Below, piece after piece: positions 6,375 to 15,554 of a stretch of DNA of 64,000 nucleotides. The notes beneath the pieces are model-generated. The model worked only from the letters and a program-made list of their open reading frames with translations. It was not told the DNA's origin and searched no databases. The stretch is taken from the NCBI GenBank assembly GCA_021286855.1, contig JAJTBO010000021.1:1-64000 (forward strand). The letters run 5' to 3'. Each line of letters opens with the position of its first letter. The first letter of the stretch is position 1. Source of the stretch: Hyphomicrobiales bacterium (GTDB taxonomy: Bacteria; Pseudomonadota; Alphaproteobacteria; Rhizobiales; Ancalomicrobiaceae). The position numbers and the translations under genes are program-made.

Positions 6375-7433
6375 ATGCGCATTCTCGTCACCGGCGGCGC
6401 CGGTTTCATCGGTTCGGCGCTGACGCGCCATCTGATCGCCGAGAGCGAGCACGAGGTGCTCGTCTACGACAAGCTCACCTATGCCGGCCGGCTCTCGTCG
6501 CTGGCGAGCGTCGCGTCCTCGCCACGCTTCGGCTTCGTGCGCGGCGACGTCTGCGACCGCGAAGCGGTGGGGCGCGCGATCGCCGAGTTCCGCCCCGACG
6601 TCGTCACGCATCTGGCCGCCGAGAGCCATGTCGATCGCTCGATCGACGGCCCTGCGGCCTTCATCGAGACCAATCTCGTCGGCACCTTCGTGATGCTCGA
6701 GGCGGCGCTCGCCCATTGGCGCGGTCTCGACGCGGCGGCCAGGGCCGCCTTCCGCTTCCATCACATCTCGACCGACGAGGTGTTCGGCTCGCTCGGGCCG
6801 ACCGGCCACTTCACCGAGACGACGCCCTACGACCCGCGCTCGCCCTATTCGGCCTCCAAGGCCGGGTCGGACCATCTGGTCTCGGCGTGGGGCCACACCT
6901 ACGGCCTGCCGGTGCTGATCACCAACTGCTCGAACAACTACGGGCCGCATCACTTCCCCGAGAAGCTGATCCCGTTGATGGTGGTGAAGTGCCTCGCCGG
7001 CGAGACGCTGCCGGTCTACGGCAAGGGCGACAACGTCCGCGACTGGCTCTACGTCGAGGATCACGTCCGCGCGCTGCGCCGCGTCTTCGAGGCGGGCCGG
7101 CCGGGCGAGACCTATGCGATCGGCGGCTCGTCGGAGCGCACCAACCTCGGCGTGGTGGAGACGGTCTGCGACGTGCTCGATCGGCTCAAGCCGCGGGCGG
7201 ACGGGGCTTCCTATCGGACGCAGATCGGCTTCGTCGCCGATCGCCCGGGCCACGACCGGCGCTACGCGATCGACGCCTCGAAGATCCGTCGCGAGCTCGG
7301 CTGGGCGCCGCGCGAGACCTTCGAGACCGGCATCGAGAAGACGGTGGCGTGGTATCTCGCCAACCGCGACTGGTGGGGCGAGATCCTCGCCGGCGGCGAG
7401 GCCGACGCGCGGCTCGGACTGGCGAGGACCTGA
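6375..7433 (+). CDS. rfbB: dTDP-glucose 4,6-dehydratase
   Basis: A 352-residue extended SDR enzyme, second step of dTDP-rhamnose synthesis. It shows the NAD motif GGAGFIGS at residues 7-14, the dehydratase [10 protein letters not shown] segment around residue 130, the catalytic [10 protein letters not shown], and [19 protein letters not shown], which is nearly diagnostic for RfbB. Length fits the family. The start ATGCGCATTCTCGT follows GGGGAGG. One base separates its stop from rfbD. Confidence 0.96.
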   Translation: MRILVTGGAGFIGSALTRHLIAESEHEVLVYDKLTYAGRLSSLASVASSPRFGFVRGDVCDREAVGRAIAEFRPDVVTHLAAESHVDRSIDGPAAFIETNLVGTFVMLEAALAHWRGLDAAARAAFRFHHISTDEVFGSLGPTGHFTETTPYDPRSPYSASKAGSDHLVSAWGHTYGLPVLITNCSNNYGPHHFPEKLIPLMVVKCLAGETLPVYGKGDNVRDWLYVEDHVRALRRVFEAGRPGETYAIGGSSERTNLGVVETVCDVLDRLKPRADGASYRTQIGFVADRPGHDRRYAIDASKIRRELGWAPRETFETGIEKTVAWYLANRDWWGEILAGGEADARLGLART

Positions 7434-7434
7434 C

Positions 7435-8334
7435 ATGACGCGGGCGCTGATCACCGGAGCGGCGGGGCAGGTGGGCGGCGCGCTCGTGCGCATGGGCTGG
7501 CCGTCGGGTTGGACGGCGGTCGGCGTCGGCCGCGCCGAGCTCGATCTCGCCGACGCCGCGGCGATCCGCGCCTTCGTGCTCGGCGGCGCCTTCGACGTGG
7601 TGATCAACTGCGCCGCCTACACCGCCGTCGACCGCGCCGAGAGCGATCCGGTCGCGGCCTGGACCGTCAACGCGCTGGCGCCGGCGGCGCTCGCGGCGGC
7701 GAGCGCGGCGGCGCGCATCCCGATCGTCCAGGTCTCGACCGACTACGTCTTCGCCGGCGACGGCGCGACGCCGCATCGGCCCACCGATCCGATCGCGCCG
7801 CTCGGCGTCTACGGCGCCTCCAAGGCGGGCGGCGAACTCGCCGTGCGCACCGCCAACCCTCGCCATGCGATCGTCCGCACGTCCTGGGTCGTCTCGGCGA
7901 CGGGCGCGAACTTCGTCAAGACGATGCTGCGTCTGGCCGGCGAACGCGACCGGCTGCGGGTGGTCGACGACCAGTGGGGCGCGCCGACCTCGGCCGTCGA
8001 TCTCGCCGCAGCGCTCGCGGTGGTGGCGCGCCGCCTCGTCGAAGATCCGGCCGCGCCCGCCGGCGTCTGGCACTTCGCGCAGGCCGGCGAGACGACGTGG
8101 TGCCGGCTCGCCCGCGAGGTCTTCCGACTTTCCGCCGCCCGCGGCGGTCCCTCGGCCGAGGTCGAGGCAATCGGCGGCGCCGATTATCCGACGTCGGCGC
8201 GGCGGCCGGCCAATTCGCGCCTTTCGCTCGCGGAGATCGAGGCCGATTTCGGTCTCGCGCCGCGCGACTGGCGGATCGCGATCGAAGAGATCGTGGCGGA
8301 GCTGATTTCCCCAGGTGGAGAGGGCGCACGATGA
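7435..8334 (+). CDS. rfbD: dTDP-4-dehydrorhamnose reductase
   Basis: A 299-residue SDR that reduces dTDP-4-keto-rhamnose to dTDP-L-rhamnose. It opens with the nucleotide motif GAAGQVG, then has [26 protein letters not shown], the catalytic YGASKAGGE and late [11 protein letters not shown], all typical of RmlD. The start is the ATG one base after the rfbB stop; its own stop overlaps the rfbA start as ATGA. Confidence 0.95.
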   Translation: MTRALITGAAGQVGGALVRMGWPSGWTAVGVGRAELDLADAAAIRAFVLGGAFDVVINCAAYTAVDRAESDPVAAWTVNALAPAALAAASAAARIPIVQVSTDYVFAGDGATPHRPTDPIAPLGVYGASKAGGELAVRTANPRHAIVRTSWVVSATGANFVKTMLRLAGERDRLRVVDDQWGAPTSAVDLAAALAVVARRLVEDPAAPAGVWHFAQAGETTWCRLAREVFRLSAARGGPSAEVEAIGGADYPTSARRPANSRLSLAEIEADFGLAPRDWRIAIEEIVAELISPGGEGAR

Positions 8335-9221
8335 AGGGCATCGTTCTGGCCGGCGGTTCGGGCACGCGGCTGCATCCGGCGACCCTCGCGGTCAACAAGC
8401 AGCTGCTGCCGGTCTACGACAAACCGATGATCTATTACCCGTTGTCGGTGCTGATGCTCGCCGGCGTCCGGGAGATCCTGATCATCTCGTCGCCCGAATA
8501 TCTCGACAACTACCGCCGCCTGTTCGGCGACGGGTCGTCGTTCGGCCTGGAGCTCTCCTATGCGCTGCAGCCGCGCCCGGAGGGCTTGGCGCAGGCCTTC
8601 GTGATCGGCCGCGACTTCATCGGCGACGATCGTGTCGCGCTGGTCCTCGGCGACAACATCTTCTACGGCTCCGGCCTGACGAAGCTGCTCGCCGCCGCCG
8701 CGGCGCGGGAGACCGGAGCGACCGTCTTCGGCTACCGGGTCGACGATCCCGAGCGCTACGGCGTGGTCGAGCTCGACCGGACCGGCCGCGCCCTGACCAT
8801 CGAGGAGAAGCCGAAGGCGCCACGCTCGGATCTCGCCGTCACCGGCCTCTATTTCTACGACAACCGGGTGGTCGACATCGCCGCGACGCTGAAGCCGTCG
8901 GCGCGCGGCGAGCTCGAGATCACCGACGTGAACCGCATCTACATGGAGATGGGCGAGCTGAACGTCGAGATCATGTCGCGCGGCTACGCCTGGCTCGACA
9001 CCGGCACGCACGACAGCCTGCTCGAGGCCTCGGAATTCGTCCGCACCATTCAGCACCGGCAGGGCGTCCAGATCGCCTGCCTGGAGGAGATCGCCTACGT
9101 GATGGGCTTCATCGACCTCGCCGCGCTGGAGGCCGCCGGCCGCGTCTTCGAGAAGACCAACTACGGCCGCGCCATCCTCAAGCGCGTCGCGGAAGCCCGA
9201 ACCGAACGCCCGGAGCGATGA
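8331..9221 (+). CDS. rfbA: Glucose-1-phosphate thymidylyltransferase
   Basis: A 296-residue nucleotidyltransferase making dTDP-glucose from dTTP and glucose-1-phosphate, the entry step of the pathway. Signature [11 protein letters not shown] sits at residues 8-18, followed by [31 protein letters not shown] and the late [15 protein letters not shown]. Full length for RmlA. Overlaps rfbD by four bases and ends the operon. A 33-codon frame begins 3 bases later (9225-9326, MPVVTIALATG) and may be a remnant of another gene, but I do not count it. Confidence 0.96.
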   Translation: MKGIVLAGGSGTRLHPATLAVNKQLLPVYDKPMIYYPLSVLMLAGVREILIISSPEYLDNYRRLFGDGSSFGLELSYALQPRPEGLAQAFVIGRDFIGDDRVALVLGDNIFYGSGLTKLLAAAAARETGATVFGYRVDDPERYGVVELDRTGRALTIEEKPKAPRSDLAVTGLYFYDNRVVDIAATLKPSARGELEITDVNRIYMEMGELNVEIMSRGYAWLDTGTHDSLLEASEFVRTIQHRQGVQIACLEEIAYVMGFIDLAALEAAGRVFEKTNYGRAILKRVAEARTERPER

Positions 9222-9359
9222 GCCATGCCCGTCGTGACGATCGCGCTCGCCACCGGTGACGGCGCAGGTCTTCTCGGCGGGCGGACCGAAATCCACGAGC
9301 CTCGGTTCGGCGTCGACCCGGCTTGACGTCGGTCAATGTCGTTTCGCTGTGACGGCTCA

Positions 9360-9412
9360 TCTTTCGCGCATCCGCGCATCCGCGCGGATGCGCCGGAAAG
9401 AGCGAGTTTTTT
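9360..9412 (+). terminator. Terminator of the rhamnose operon
   Basis: TCTTTC (9360-9365) and CGCATCCG (9367-9374) pair with CGGATGCG (9385-9392) and GGAAAGA (9395-9401), followed by GCGAG and six Ts (9407-9412). It lies in the 315-base gap 9222-9536, which holds no other clear gene. Confidence 0.75.
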
Positions 9413-9536
9413 CGCGAGACGACGGGCGTGCGCCGCCGTTTCGGGCTCGGGAAGCGCCCATCGAGGGATTCTCCGTAGCTTGACTCGCGTCGACCACCTG
9501 TTGAGAAGTCTCCGGGGGAACAGGGGGCACGTCGTC

Positions 9537-9917
9537 TTGAGGGGACGCTTCGACATCGGTCGTCTCTTGATCGCGCTGGCGTTGATCGTTCAGATCTTCG
9601 CGCCGGTGGGATCGAATGCGGCCGTGCTGCGTCTGGCGTTCGATCCCCTCGTCGACATCATCGTCTGCGCGCAGGATCAGGCCAATCTCGATCGTCGAGA
9701 GGGCAGCGACAAGGTTCTCGCGCACCGCGGCGACGCCTGCGGCCTGTGCCAACTGGTCGCCGCGGGCGGCTACGCGCCTCCCCCGCCGCTGTTCGAACCG
9801 CATGCGCCGCCGCCCGTCCCCGCCGCCGAGCCGGCCTGGACCTTCCTCGACGAAGCCCCGGGCTCCGCCCCCGTCCACGAGCACCGACGGGCGCGCGCGC
9901 CCCCGGCGCTTTCCTGA
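9537..9917 (+). CDS. DUF2946 family protein, copper-cassette partner
   Basis: A 126-residue protein with an N-terminal hydrophobic segment (RLLIALALIVQIFAPVG) serving as signal or membrane anchor and the GDACGLCQLVA motif around residues 80-90, whose close Cys pair is characteristic of DUF2946. These genes are usually found next to TonB-dependent copper receptors, as here. The start is a TTG chosen because AGGGGG lies about 9 bases upstream; the reading frame upstream is open but lacks a credible start. The tail is Pro-rich. A role in periplasmic metal handling is inferred. A possible -35 TTGACT lies at 9480. Confidence 0.75.
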   Translation: MRGRFDIGRLLIALALIVQIFAPVGSNAAVLRLAFDPLVDIIVCAQDQANLDRREGSDKVLAHRGDACGLCQLVAAGGYAPPPPLFEPHAPPPVPAAEPAWTFLDEAPGSAPVHEHRRARAPPALS

Positions 9918-10008
9918 CCGACATCGCTTCGCCTCGTCGCAATCGCGAGGCGACCCATGTTTGCGCACGCGCCTTCACGGACCGTGCCGCGGATCAGGAT
10001 TTCACGTC

Positions 10009-12246
10009 ATGTATCGTCCTCGCCTCACCGGGAGCGCCTCGCTCCTGTCGCTCGGCTGCGCCCTCGCCGCAGCATCCCCCGCTCTCGCCGCCCCCCTCGC
10101 CGACGCCACTCTTCCCGAGGTCGTGGTCACGGCGGATCGGCCGAAATCCGATGCGAAGAAAGCCGACCAGAGCCTCTCGACGCCGCTGTCCGCCTTCACC
10201 CTGACGGGTGAGCCGCTCGCCGCCGTCGCCGCCGCCGCCACCGACGCCGCGGCCCTGATGACCGAGATCCCCGGCGTCTCCGTCGCCACCGGCGGCGGCG
10301 TCTCCGGCCTGCCGGCGCTGCGCGGCCACGCCGACGACCGGATCAACGTCCTCACCATGGGCATGGCTATCACCTCGGCCTGCGGCAATCACATGAACCC
10401 GCCGCTGTCCTACGTCTCACCGTCGCGGATCGGATCGATCGAAGTCCTGTCCGGCGTCACGCCGGTCTCCAAGGGCGGCGATTCGATCGGCGGCAGCATC
10501 ATCGTCGAACCGCGGGCCCCGCGCTTCGCCGGCGATTCGACGAGCGAAGCGGCTCCGGGCTTCGCGATCGGCGACGGCGTCGTCGTCCATGGCGAAGCCT
10601 CGACCTTCTGGCGCTCGAACGGCAACGTCCTGGGGGCCGGGCTGAACGTTTCCGTCGCCGATCGCGACTGGAGCCTCGAATACGACGGCGCCTGGACGAA
10701 GGGGCAGAACTACGAGGCCGGCGGCGGCGCGCTGGTGCGCTCGTCCCTCTTCGAGGCGCAGAACCATGCGCTGACGCTCGCCCGCCGTCTGGAGAACGGA
10801 CTTCTGACCTTCTCGGCGGGCCTCCAGGACATCCCCTATCAGGGCTATCCGAACGTCCGCATGGACATGCTCTACAACAAGAGCGCCCACGGATCGGTCC
10901 GCTATCAGGGCGCGTTCGACTGGGGCGCGCTCGATGCGCGCGCCTACTTCCAGGACACGCGTCACTACATGAACTTCCTCGCCGACAAATACGGCGGCGT
11001 CGACGCGACGCCGACCACCGGCATGCCGATGTACACCCGCGGCCAGGACATGGGTTGGAAGGTCGAGGGCGCGCTGCCGATCGGCAAGGCCGACACGCTG
11101 AAGATCGGCAACGAATTCCAGCACTCGACCCTCGACGACTGGTGGCCGCCGGTCGCCGGCAAGGCCGGCATGTGCTGCGCCACCTACGAGAACATCAACG
11201 GCGGCCGCCGCGATCGCCTCGGCAGCTTCGTCGAGTGGGAGCACGTCTGGTCGAAGGAATGGAAGACGCTGCTCGGCGTCCGCAACGACACCGTGTGGAT
11301 GGATACCGGCGACGTCCAGGGCTACAACTCCCGCACCGACATGCCGGCGATGTTCCTCTATCCGCTCGACGCCGCCGCCTTCAACGGCCGGAGCCACGCC
11401 AAGACCGATGTCAATTTCGATCTGACCGCGCTCGCCCGGTGGTCCCCGAACGACCGCCTCGACACCGAGTTCGGCTATGCCCGCAAGACCCGCTCGCCGA
11501 ACTTCTACGAACGCTACGCTTGGTCGACCAGCCGCATGGCCGCCTCGATGGTCACCTGGCTCGGCGACGCCAACGGCTATGTCGGCGACATCGATCTGAA
11601 GCCGGAGGTCGCCCACACCTTGTCGGCGACCTTCAAGCTGCACGACGCGGCCCGTGAGGCCTGGAGTCTCGAAGTCACGCCCTATTGGTCCCACGTCGAG
11701 AACTACATCGACGCCGATCGCATCGCCTCGACCAGCTGGACCGCGCCCAATCCCTTCGTTCTCCTGAAGTTCGCCAACCACGACGCCGAACTGTGGGGCT
11801 TCGATGCGAACGCCCGGACGCGCCTCTGGGAAAGCGACGTCTGGGGGCGCTTCGATCTGACCGGTCGTCTCGCCTACACCCGCGGGCGCAACCTCGACAC
11901 CGGCGACGGCCTCTATCGGGTGATGCCGCTCGAAGGCCGGATCGGCCTCGATCATCGCCTCGACCGTTGGACGAACCACGTCGATCTGCAGATGGTCGCC
12001 GAGAAGACCGACGTTTCGCAGACCCGCGTCGAGTTGAAGACGGCCGGCTATGCCCTGCTCAACTGGCGTGGTGGCTGGGAGCGGGACAATCTGCGTCTCC
12101 AGGTCGGCGTCGACAACATCCTGGACCAGTATTACGTCCTGCCGCTCGGGGGCGTCGACTTCACCGTCTTCAAGACGAGCGGCGTCGTCCAAGGCGTCGC
12201 CGGCCCCGGTCGATCCTTCTGGGCGAGCGCGAGCATCAAGTTCTGA
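10009..12246 (+). CDS. TonB-dependent receptor, OprC-like, probable copper uptake
   Basis: A 745-residue outer-membrane receptor: signal peptide (residues 1-27), TonB box-like PEVVVTADR, plug domain with GLPALRGHADDRINVL and a 22-strand barrel ending in aromatic IKF. The plug contains ACGNHMNPPLSYV, typical of copper receptors. In the Pseudomonas OprC the metal is bound by a CxxxM and an HxM; here Cys125-x3-Met129 and His319-x-Met321 (RHYMNF) are placed alike. That equivalence is by position and context, not by alignment. Followed by its own exbB-exbD-tonB set. A siderophore role is less likely. Confidence 0.88.
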   Translation: MYRPRLTGSASLLSLGCALAAASPALAAPLADATLPEVVVTADRPKSDAKKADQSLSTPLSAFTLTGEPLAAVAAAATDAAALMTEIPGVSVATGGGVSGLPALRGHADDRINVLTMGMAITSACGNHMNPPLSYVSPSRIGSIEVLSGVTPVSKGGDSIGGSIIVEPRAPRFAGDSTSEAAPGFAIGDGVVVHGEASTFWRSNGNVLGAGLNVSVADRDWSLEYDGAWTKGQNYEAGGGALVRSSLFEAQNHALTLARRLENGLLTFSAGLQDIPYQGYPNVRMDMLYNKSAHGSVRYQGAFDWGALDARAYFQDTRHYMNFLADKYGGVDATPTTGMPMYTRGQDMGWKVEGALPIGKADTLKIGNEFQHSTLDDWWPPVAGKAGMCCATYENINGGRRDRLGSFVEWEHVWSKEWKTLLGVRNDTVWMDTGDVQGYNSRTDMPAMFLYPLDAAAFNGRSHAKTDVNFDLTALARWSPNDRLDTEFGYARKTRSPNFYERYAWSTSRMAASMVTWLGDANGYVGDIDLKPEVAHTLSATFKLHDAAREAWSLEVTPYWSHVENYIDADRIASTSWTAPNPFVLLKFANHDAELWGFDANARTRLWESDVWGRFDLTGRLAYTRGRNLDTGDGLYRVMPLEGRIGLDHRLDRWTNHVDLQMVAEKTDVSQTRVELKTAGYALLNWRGGWERDNLRLQVGVDNILDQYYVLPLGGVDFTVFKTSGVVQGVAGPGRSFWASASIKF

Positions 12247-12347
12247 TGCGCGTGGGCCGCCGCGCCGATCCGGCGCGGCGGCTCACTCCTCGGCGATGCG
12301 ACGTCGTCGTGTCGCCACCTCCGCCCCTCAGGATCGGCAGGACGTTC

Positions 12348-12968
12348 GTGGACGGTCTTTCTCTCTCCCCCCTCGCTCTCTTCCAGAGCGCCGGACCGGT
12401 CGGTCGCGGCGTGATGATCGTTCTCGCGCTCGCCTCCGTCTGGTGCTGGGTGGTCATCGCCGAGGCGATCTTCTCGATCGCGCGCCTCGGCCGCGCGCGC
12501 AGACGCCGCGACGCGCCGAATTCCCTCTTCTCCGTCGTCTTCGAGGCCGGACGCGCCGCGGCCGCGCTGCGGTTGCCCGGCGAGGGCGTCGGCGAACGCC
12601 GCCATCGCCTGGCCGAAGCGATGACCCGGGAGGCGCGAGGCCTTCTCCATCGCGCCGAGGGACGCCTCACCGACCTCGCCGTGATCGCCTCGGTCGCGCC
12701 CTTCATAGGGCTCTTCGGCACGGTCTGGGGCATCATGGCCAGTTTCACCGGCATCGCGGCGGCGCAGGACACCAGCCTCGCCGTGGTCGCGCCCGGCATC
12801 GCCGAGGCGCTCGCCGCCACCGCTTGGGGCCTCGCCGCGGCGATCCCCGCCTCGATCGGCTATTCCCGCCTCGGCACGGCCTTCGGCGCGCTCGCCGTCG
12901 ACGTGTCGGACCTGATCGAGGTCGCCGCGGTCGACCTCGTCGCCGCCGAGGAGGCGCGAACGCCATGA
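12348..12968 (+). CDS. exbB: ExbB-type proton channel subunit (MotA/TolQ/ExbB)
   Basis: A 206-residue inner-membrane protein that, with ExbD, uses the proton gradient to energise TonB. Three membrane segments fit the family: VMIVLALASVWCWVVIAEAIF near the start, LAVIASVAPFIGLFGTVWGI, and AATAWGLAAAIPASIGY; the GLFGTVWGIMASF and AATAWGLAAAIPA blocks are the signature. The start is taken as GTG at 12348, six bases after CAGGA; an upstream extension is open but without a better start. Its stop overlaps exbD as ATGA, so the two subunits are likely made in fixed ratio. Confidence 0.9.
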   Translation: MDGLSLSPLALFQSAGPVGRGVMIVLALASVWCWVVIAEAIFSIARLGRARRRRDAPNSLFSVVFEAGRAAAALRLPGEGVGERRHRLAEAMTREARGLLHRAEGRLTDLAVIASVAPFIGLFGTVWGIMASFTGIAAAQDTSLAVVAPGIAEALAATAWGLAAAIPASIGYSRLGTAFGALAVDVSDLIEVAAVDLVAAEEARTP

Positions 12969-13492
12969 CGCCGATCGGTCGCGCCCCCGGCGGTCCGAGC
13001 CTCGGCCGGCATCGCCCCCTCTCCGACATCAACGTGACGCCGCTCGTCGACGTGATGCTGGTTCTGCTCGTCGTCTTCATGATCACCGCGCCGATGCTGG
13101 CGGCGGGGATGAAGGTCGACCTGCCGCGCGCCGCGACCGCCAAGCCGCTGCCGCCGGTCGAGCCGATCGTCGTCACCGTCGGCCGCGACGGCGCGCTGGC
13201 GATCGGGACCGATCCGATCGATCGTGACGGACTGGTCGCGGCGGTCCGCGCGCGCAGCGGCGGCGACACGGACCGCTCGATCCGGATCCGCGGCGATCGG
13301 GAAGCGCCCTACGGCGACGTCGTCGAGGCGATCGATCGTCTGGCGGCGGCCGGCTTCGGCCACATCGCCCTCGTCTCTCGCAAGCCGGCGGCGAACGAGC
13401 CCTCGCCCGCTCCCGGTTCGCCCGTCCCAGTCGCGACCGCCCCCGTCTCGGCCACCATGCCGCCCGGCGGATCCGCGGAGGCGCGACCGTGA
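12965..13492 (+). CDS. exbD: ExbD-type biopolymer transport protein
   Basis: A 175-residue ExbD/TolR protein with a short cytoplasmic head, one membrane helix (VDVMLVLLVVFMITAPMLA) and a periplasmic domain. The functional proton-carrying aspartate is Asp29 in NVTPLVDVMLVLL. After about residue 145 there is a Pro/Ala-rich tail not needed for the fold. It overlaps exbB and tonB by four bases each (ATGA, GTGA), forming a tight cassette. Confidence 0.92.
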   Translation: MTPIGRAPGGPSLGRHRPLSDINVTPLVDVMLVLLVVFMITAPMLAAGMKVDLPRAATAKPLPPVEPIVVTVGRDGALAIGTDPIDRDGLVAAVRARSGGDTDRSIRIRGDREAPYGDVVEAIDRLAAAGFGHIALVSRKPAANEPSPAPGSPVPVATAPVSATMPPGGSAEARP

Positions 13493-14274
13493 GCGGCCGA
13501 CCTCTGCGGCCGGCGTGGCTGCGGCCCTCGATCTTCGTCGCCGTGGCGGCGCTGCACGGCGCGGCCTTCGGCCTCGGAGACGAAAAGCCGATCCGTCCGG
13601 GCGACGGCGTCGTCGAGATCGCGGTCGTCTCGGAACTCGCCGCCCCCCCCGAGGCGGCCGCGACGCCCACCGCGCCGCCGATCGAACCGGCCGTCGCCGA
13701 GGCCGCGCCGCCGTCCGAGCCGGAGCCCGCGCCCGAACCGGAACCCGACCCGACGCCGGAGCCGACGCCGCCAGACCCGCCGTCCCCGGACCCGGCGCCC
13801 GAGGTCGTGGAGCCTCCCCCTCCGGTCGTCGTGCCGACCCCGCGACCGGAGGCGAAGATCCTCGAAGTGGAGAAACGGCGCGAAAGGCCGCGGCCGAAGA
13901 AGCGACGCGAGCGACCCGAGGTGGAGCGGCCGCGTCGAGCCGCCGAAGAGAGCGCCGCGGCTTCGTCCGCCGCCGCCGACCAGGCGGCCGCGCGTCGGGC
14001 GGCGGCGGCGTCCTATGCCTCGCTCGTCGCCGCGGAGGTCCGTCGTCGTCGCTACTATCCCGAAGCGGCCCGCCGCGCCGGACTGACCGGAACCGTCGTC
14101 GTCGCCTTCACGATCGGGTCGAGCGGTTCGGTGACGGCGCATTCGATCGTTCGGTCGAGCGGCCATGCGGCTCTCGACGCCGCCGTCCACGCCATGATGT
14201 CGGGGCTGCATCTGCCGCCGCCGCCCGGCGCCGTCTTCCGAGCGACCGTTCCGGTGCGCTTCGAGACGCGATGA
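13489..14274 (+). CDS. tonB: TonB family energy transducer
   Basis: A 261-residue TonB: a weak N-terminal membrane helix containing His23 (SIFVAVAALHGAAFGLG), then a long Pro/Glu-rich spacer (about residues 45-130) that spans the periplasm, a basic stretch (EKRRERPRPKKRRERPEVER), an Ala-rich linker, and the C-terminal TonB fold from about 175 (YPEAARRAGLTGTVVVAFTI) ending VRFETR. The start is GTG, overlapping the exbD stop. It is probably dedicated to the copper-type receptor upstream. Confidence 0.9.
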   Translation: MSGRPLRPAWLRPSIFVAVAALHGAAFGLGDEKPIRPGDGVVEIAVVSELAAPPEAAATPTAPPIEPAVAEAAPPSEPEPAPEPEPDPTPEPTPPDPPSPDPAPEVVEPPPPVVVPTPRPEAKILEVEKRRERPRPKKRRERPEVERPRRAAEESAAASSAAADQAAARRAAAASYASLVAAEVRRRRYYPEAARRAGLTGTVVVAFTIGSSGSVTAHSIVRSSGHAALDAAVHAMMSGLHLPPPPGAVFRATVPVRFETR

Positions 14275-14458
14275 GAGCGTCTCGAAGCGGTCGCGACGGA
14301 TCGAATTCCCCGGCGCTCTTCATTGAAATGAGTGAGTTCATCGCCGAGCGGCGGCGCTAGCATGACGCTCGGCCGGCTCGAGCGGAAACGTCGCGACCGT
14401 CGGGGTCGCCGACACATCGGCCATGGAGCCGACAGAAACGCTCGACGAGGTCAAATCG

Positions 14459-15523
14459 ATGAAGTTCTCCCCCTTCCGCCTCCCCGCTCTGCTCGTCGCC
14501 GCTCTGCTCGTCGCCGGCCCGGCCGCGGCGACGCCCGCCGACGAGGCCGTCGCGCTTCTCGCCACGCTGGCGGTCAAGCTGAACGGGCAACCGGTCACCA
14601 CCGAGACCCTGAGCAAGGTGCAGTCGGTCGGCTTCGGCAAGATGAAGGGCGAGGAGATCGCCGGCGCGCACATCGCGCTTCTGGCGCAAATGCCCAATCT
14701 CTATTCGGTCGACATCTACGGCGCGAAAAATCTCACGCCGGAAGATCTCGTCCCCCTGACCAAGCTGGCGAAGCTCGGCAACGTGACGATGTCCTCGTGC
14801 AATCTCGGCGACGCCCACGCCGCCGTTCTGGCCGATCTGAAGACAGCCACCTGGCTCCGCGTCTCCGGCAACGAGTTCACCGACGCGGCGACGCCGGCCC
14901 TGGCGAAGATCGCGACCCTGACCCTGCTCGATCTCGGTTCGAACCCGATCGGCGACGCCGGTCTCGCGCCGCTCGGCCGGCTTCCCGCCCTCGCCACGCT
15001 CCACCTCAACTTCACGAAGGTCACCGGCCCGGGGCTCGCCGATCTGGCCACCGCCACCAAGCTGCAGGAGCTCGGGTTGCAGAGCGCGCCGCTGATCCCC
15101 GGCGTCGCCGGCGCTGCCATCGCCCGGAACAAATCCCTGAAGCGGCTCTATCCCTGGTACACGCCGATCGACGACCGCGACATCGCCGAGATCGGCAAGC
15201 TGGCCGGACTGGAAACCCTCTATCTGAACAACACTGCGACGACGGACGCCGCCGGTCCGTCGTTGGCGAAGCTGTCCGCGCTGCGCTGGCTCTGGCTGAA
15301 CCACACCAAGACCACCGACGCGATCGTCGAAAAGATCGCCGGCCTGCCGCTCGAAAACGTTCAGGTCGACGAAACCGGCGTGACCGATCGGGCGATGCCG
15401 ATCCTCGCCGCGATCCCGACCCTACGCAACATTTCCGCCCGCAAGACCGGCGTCACCGACGCCGGCGTCGCCGCGGCGATGGCCGTCACGGGTCGTCACA
15501 AGGATCTGAGGATCTCGAAGTGA
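14459..15523 (+). CDS. Secreted leucine-rich-repeat protein
   Basis: A 354-residue protein: signal peptide (FSPFRLPALLVAALLVAGPAAA) followed by about ten LRR-like units of 22-25 residues, such as LTLLDLGSNPIGDAGLAPLG and LETLYLNNTATTDAAGPSLA, of the DAGL/T-D-A type also common in planctomycetes. No catalytic part is visible, so it probably binds protein in the periplasm or outside. The start was moved to the ATG at 14459, 8 bases after GAGG and giving a proper signal peptide. It follows tonB by 184 bases, so cotranscription is uncertain. Confidence 0.8.
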   Translation: MKFSPFRLPALLVAALLVAGPAAATPADEAVALLATLAVKLNGQPVTTETLSKVQSVGFGKMKGEEIAGAHIALLAQMPNLYSVDIYGAKNLTPEDLVPLTKLAKLGNVTMSSCNLGDAHAAVLADLKTATWLRVSGNEFTDAATPALAKIATLTLLDLGSNPIGDAGLAPLGRLPALATLHLNFTKVTGPGLADLATATKLQELGLQSAPLIPGVAGAAIARNKSLKRLYPWYTPIDDRDIAEIGKLAGLETLYLNNTATTDAAGPSLAKLSALRWLWLNHTKTTDAIVEKIAGLPLENVQVDETGVTDRAMPILAAIPTLRNISARKTGVTDAGVAAAMAVTGRHKDLRISK

Positions 15524-15554
15524 GGCCGACGGCGCGAAAGCGCCGCCGCGCGCC

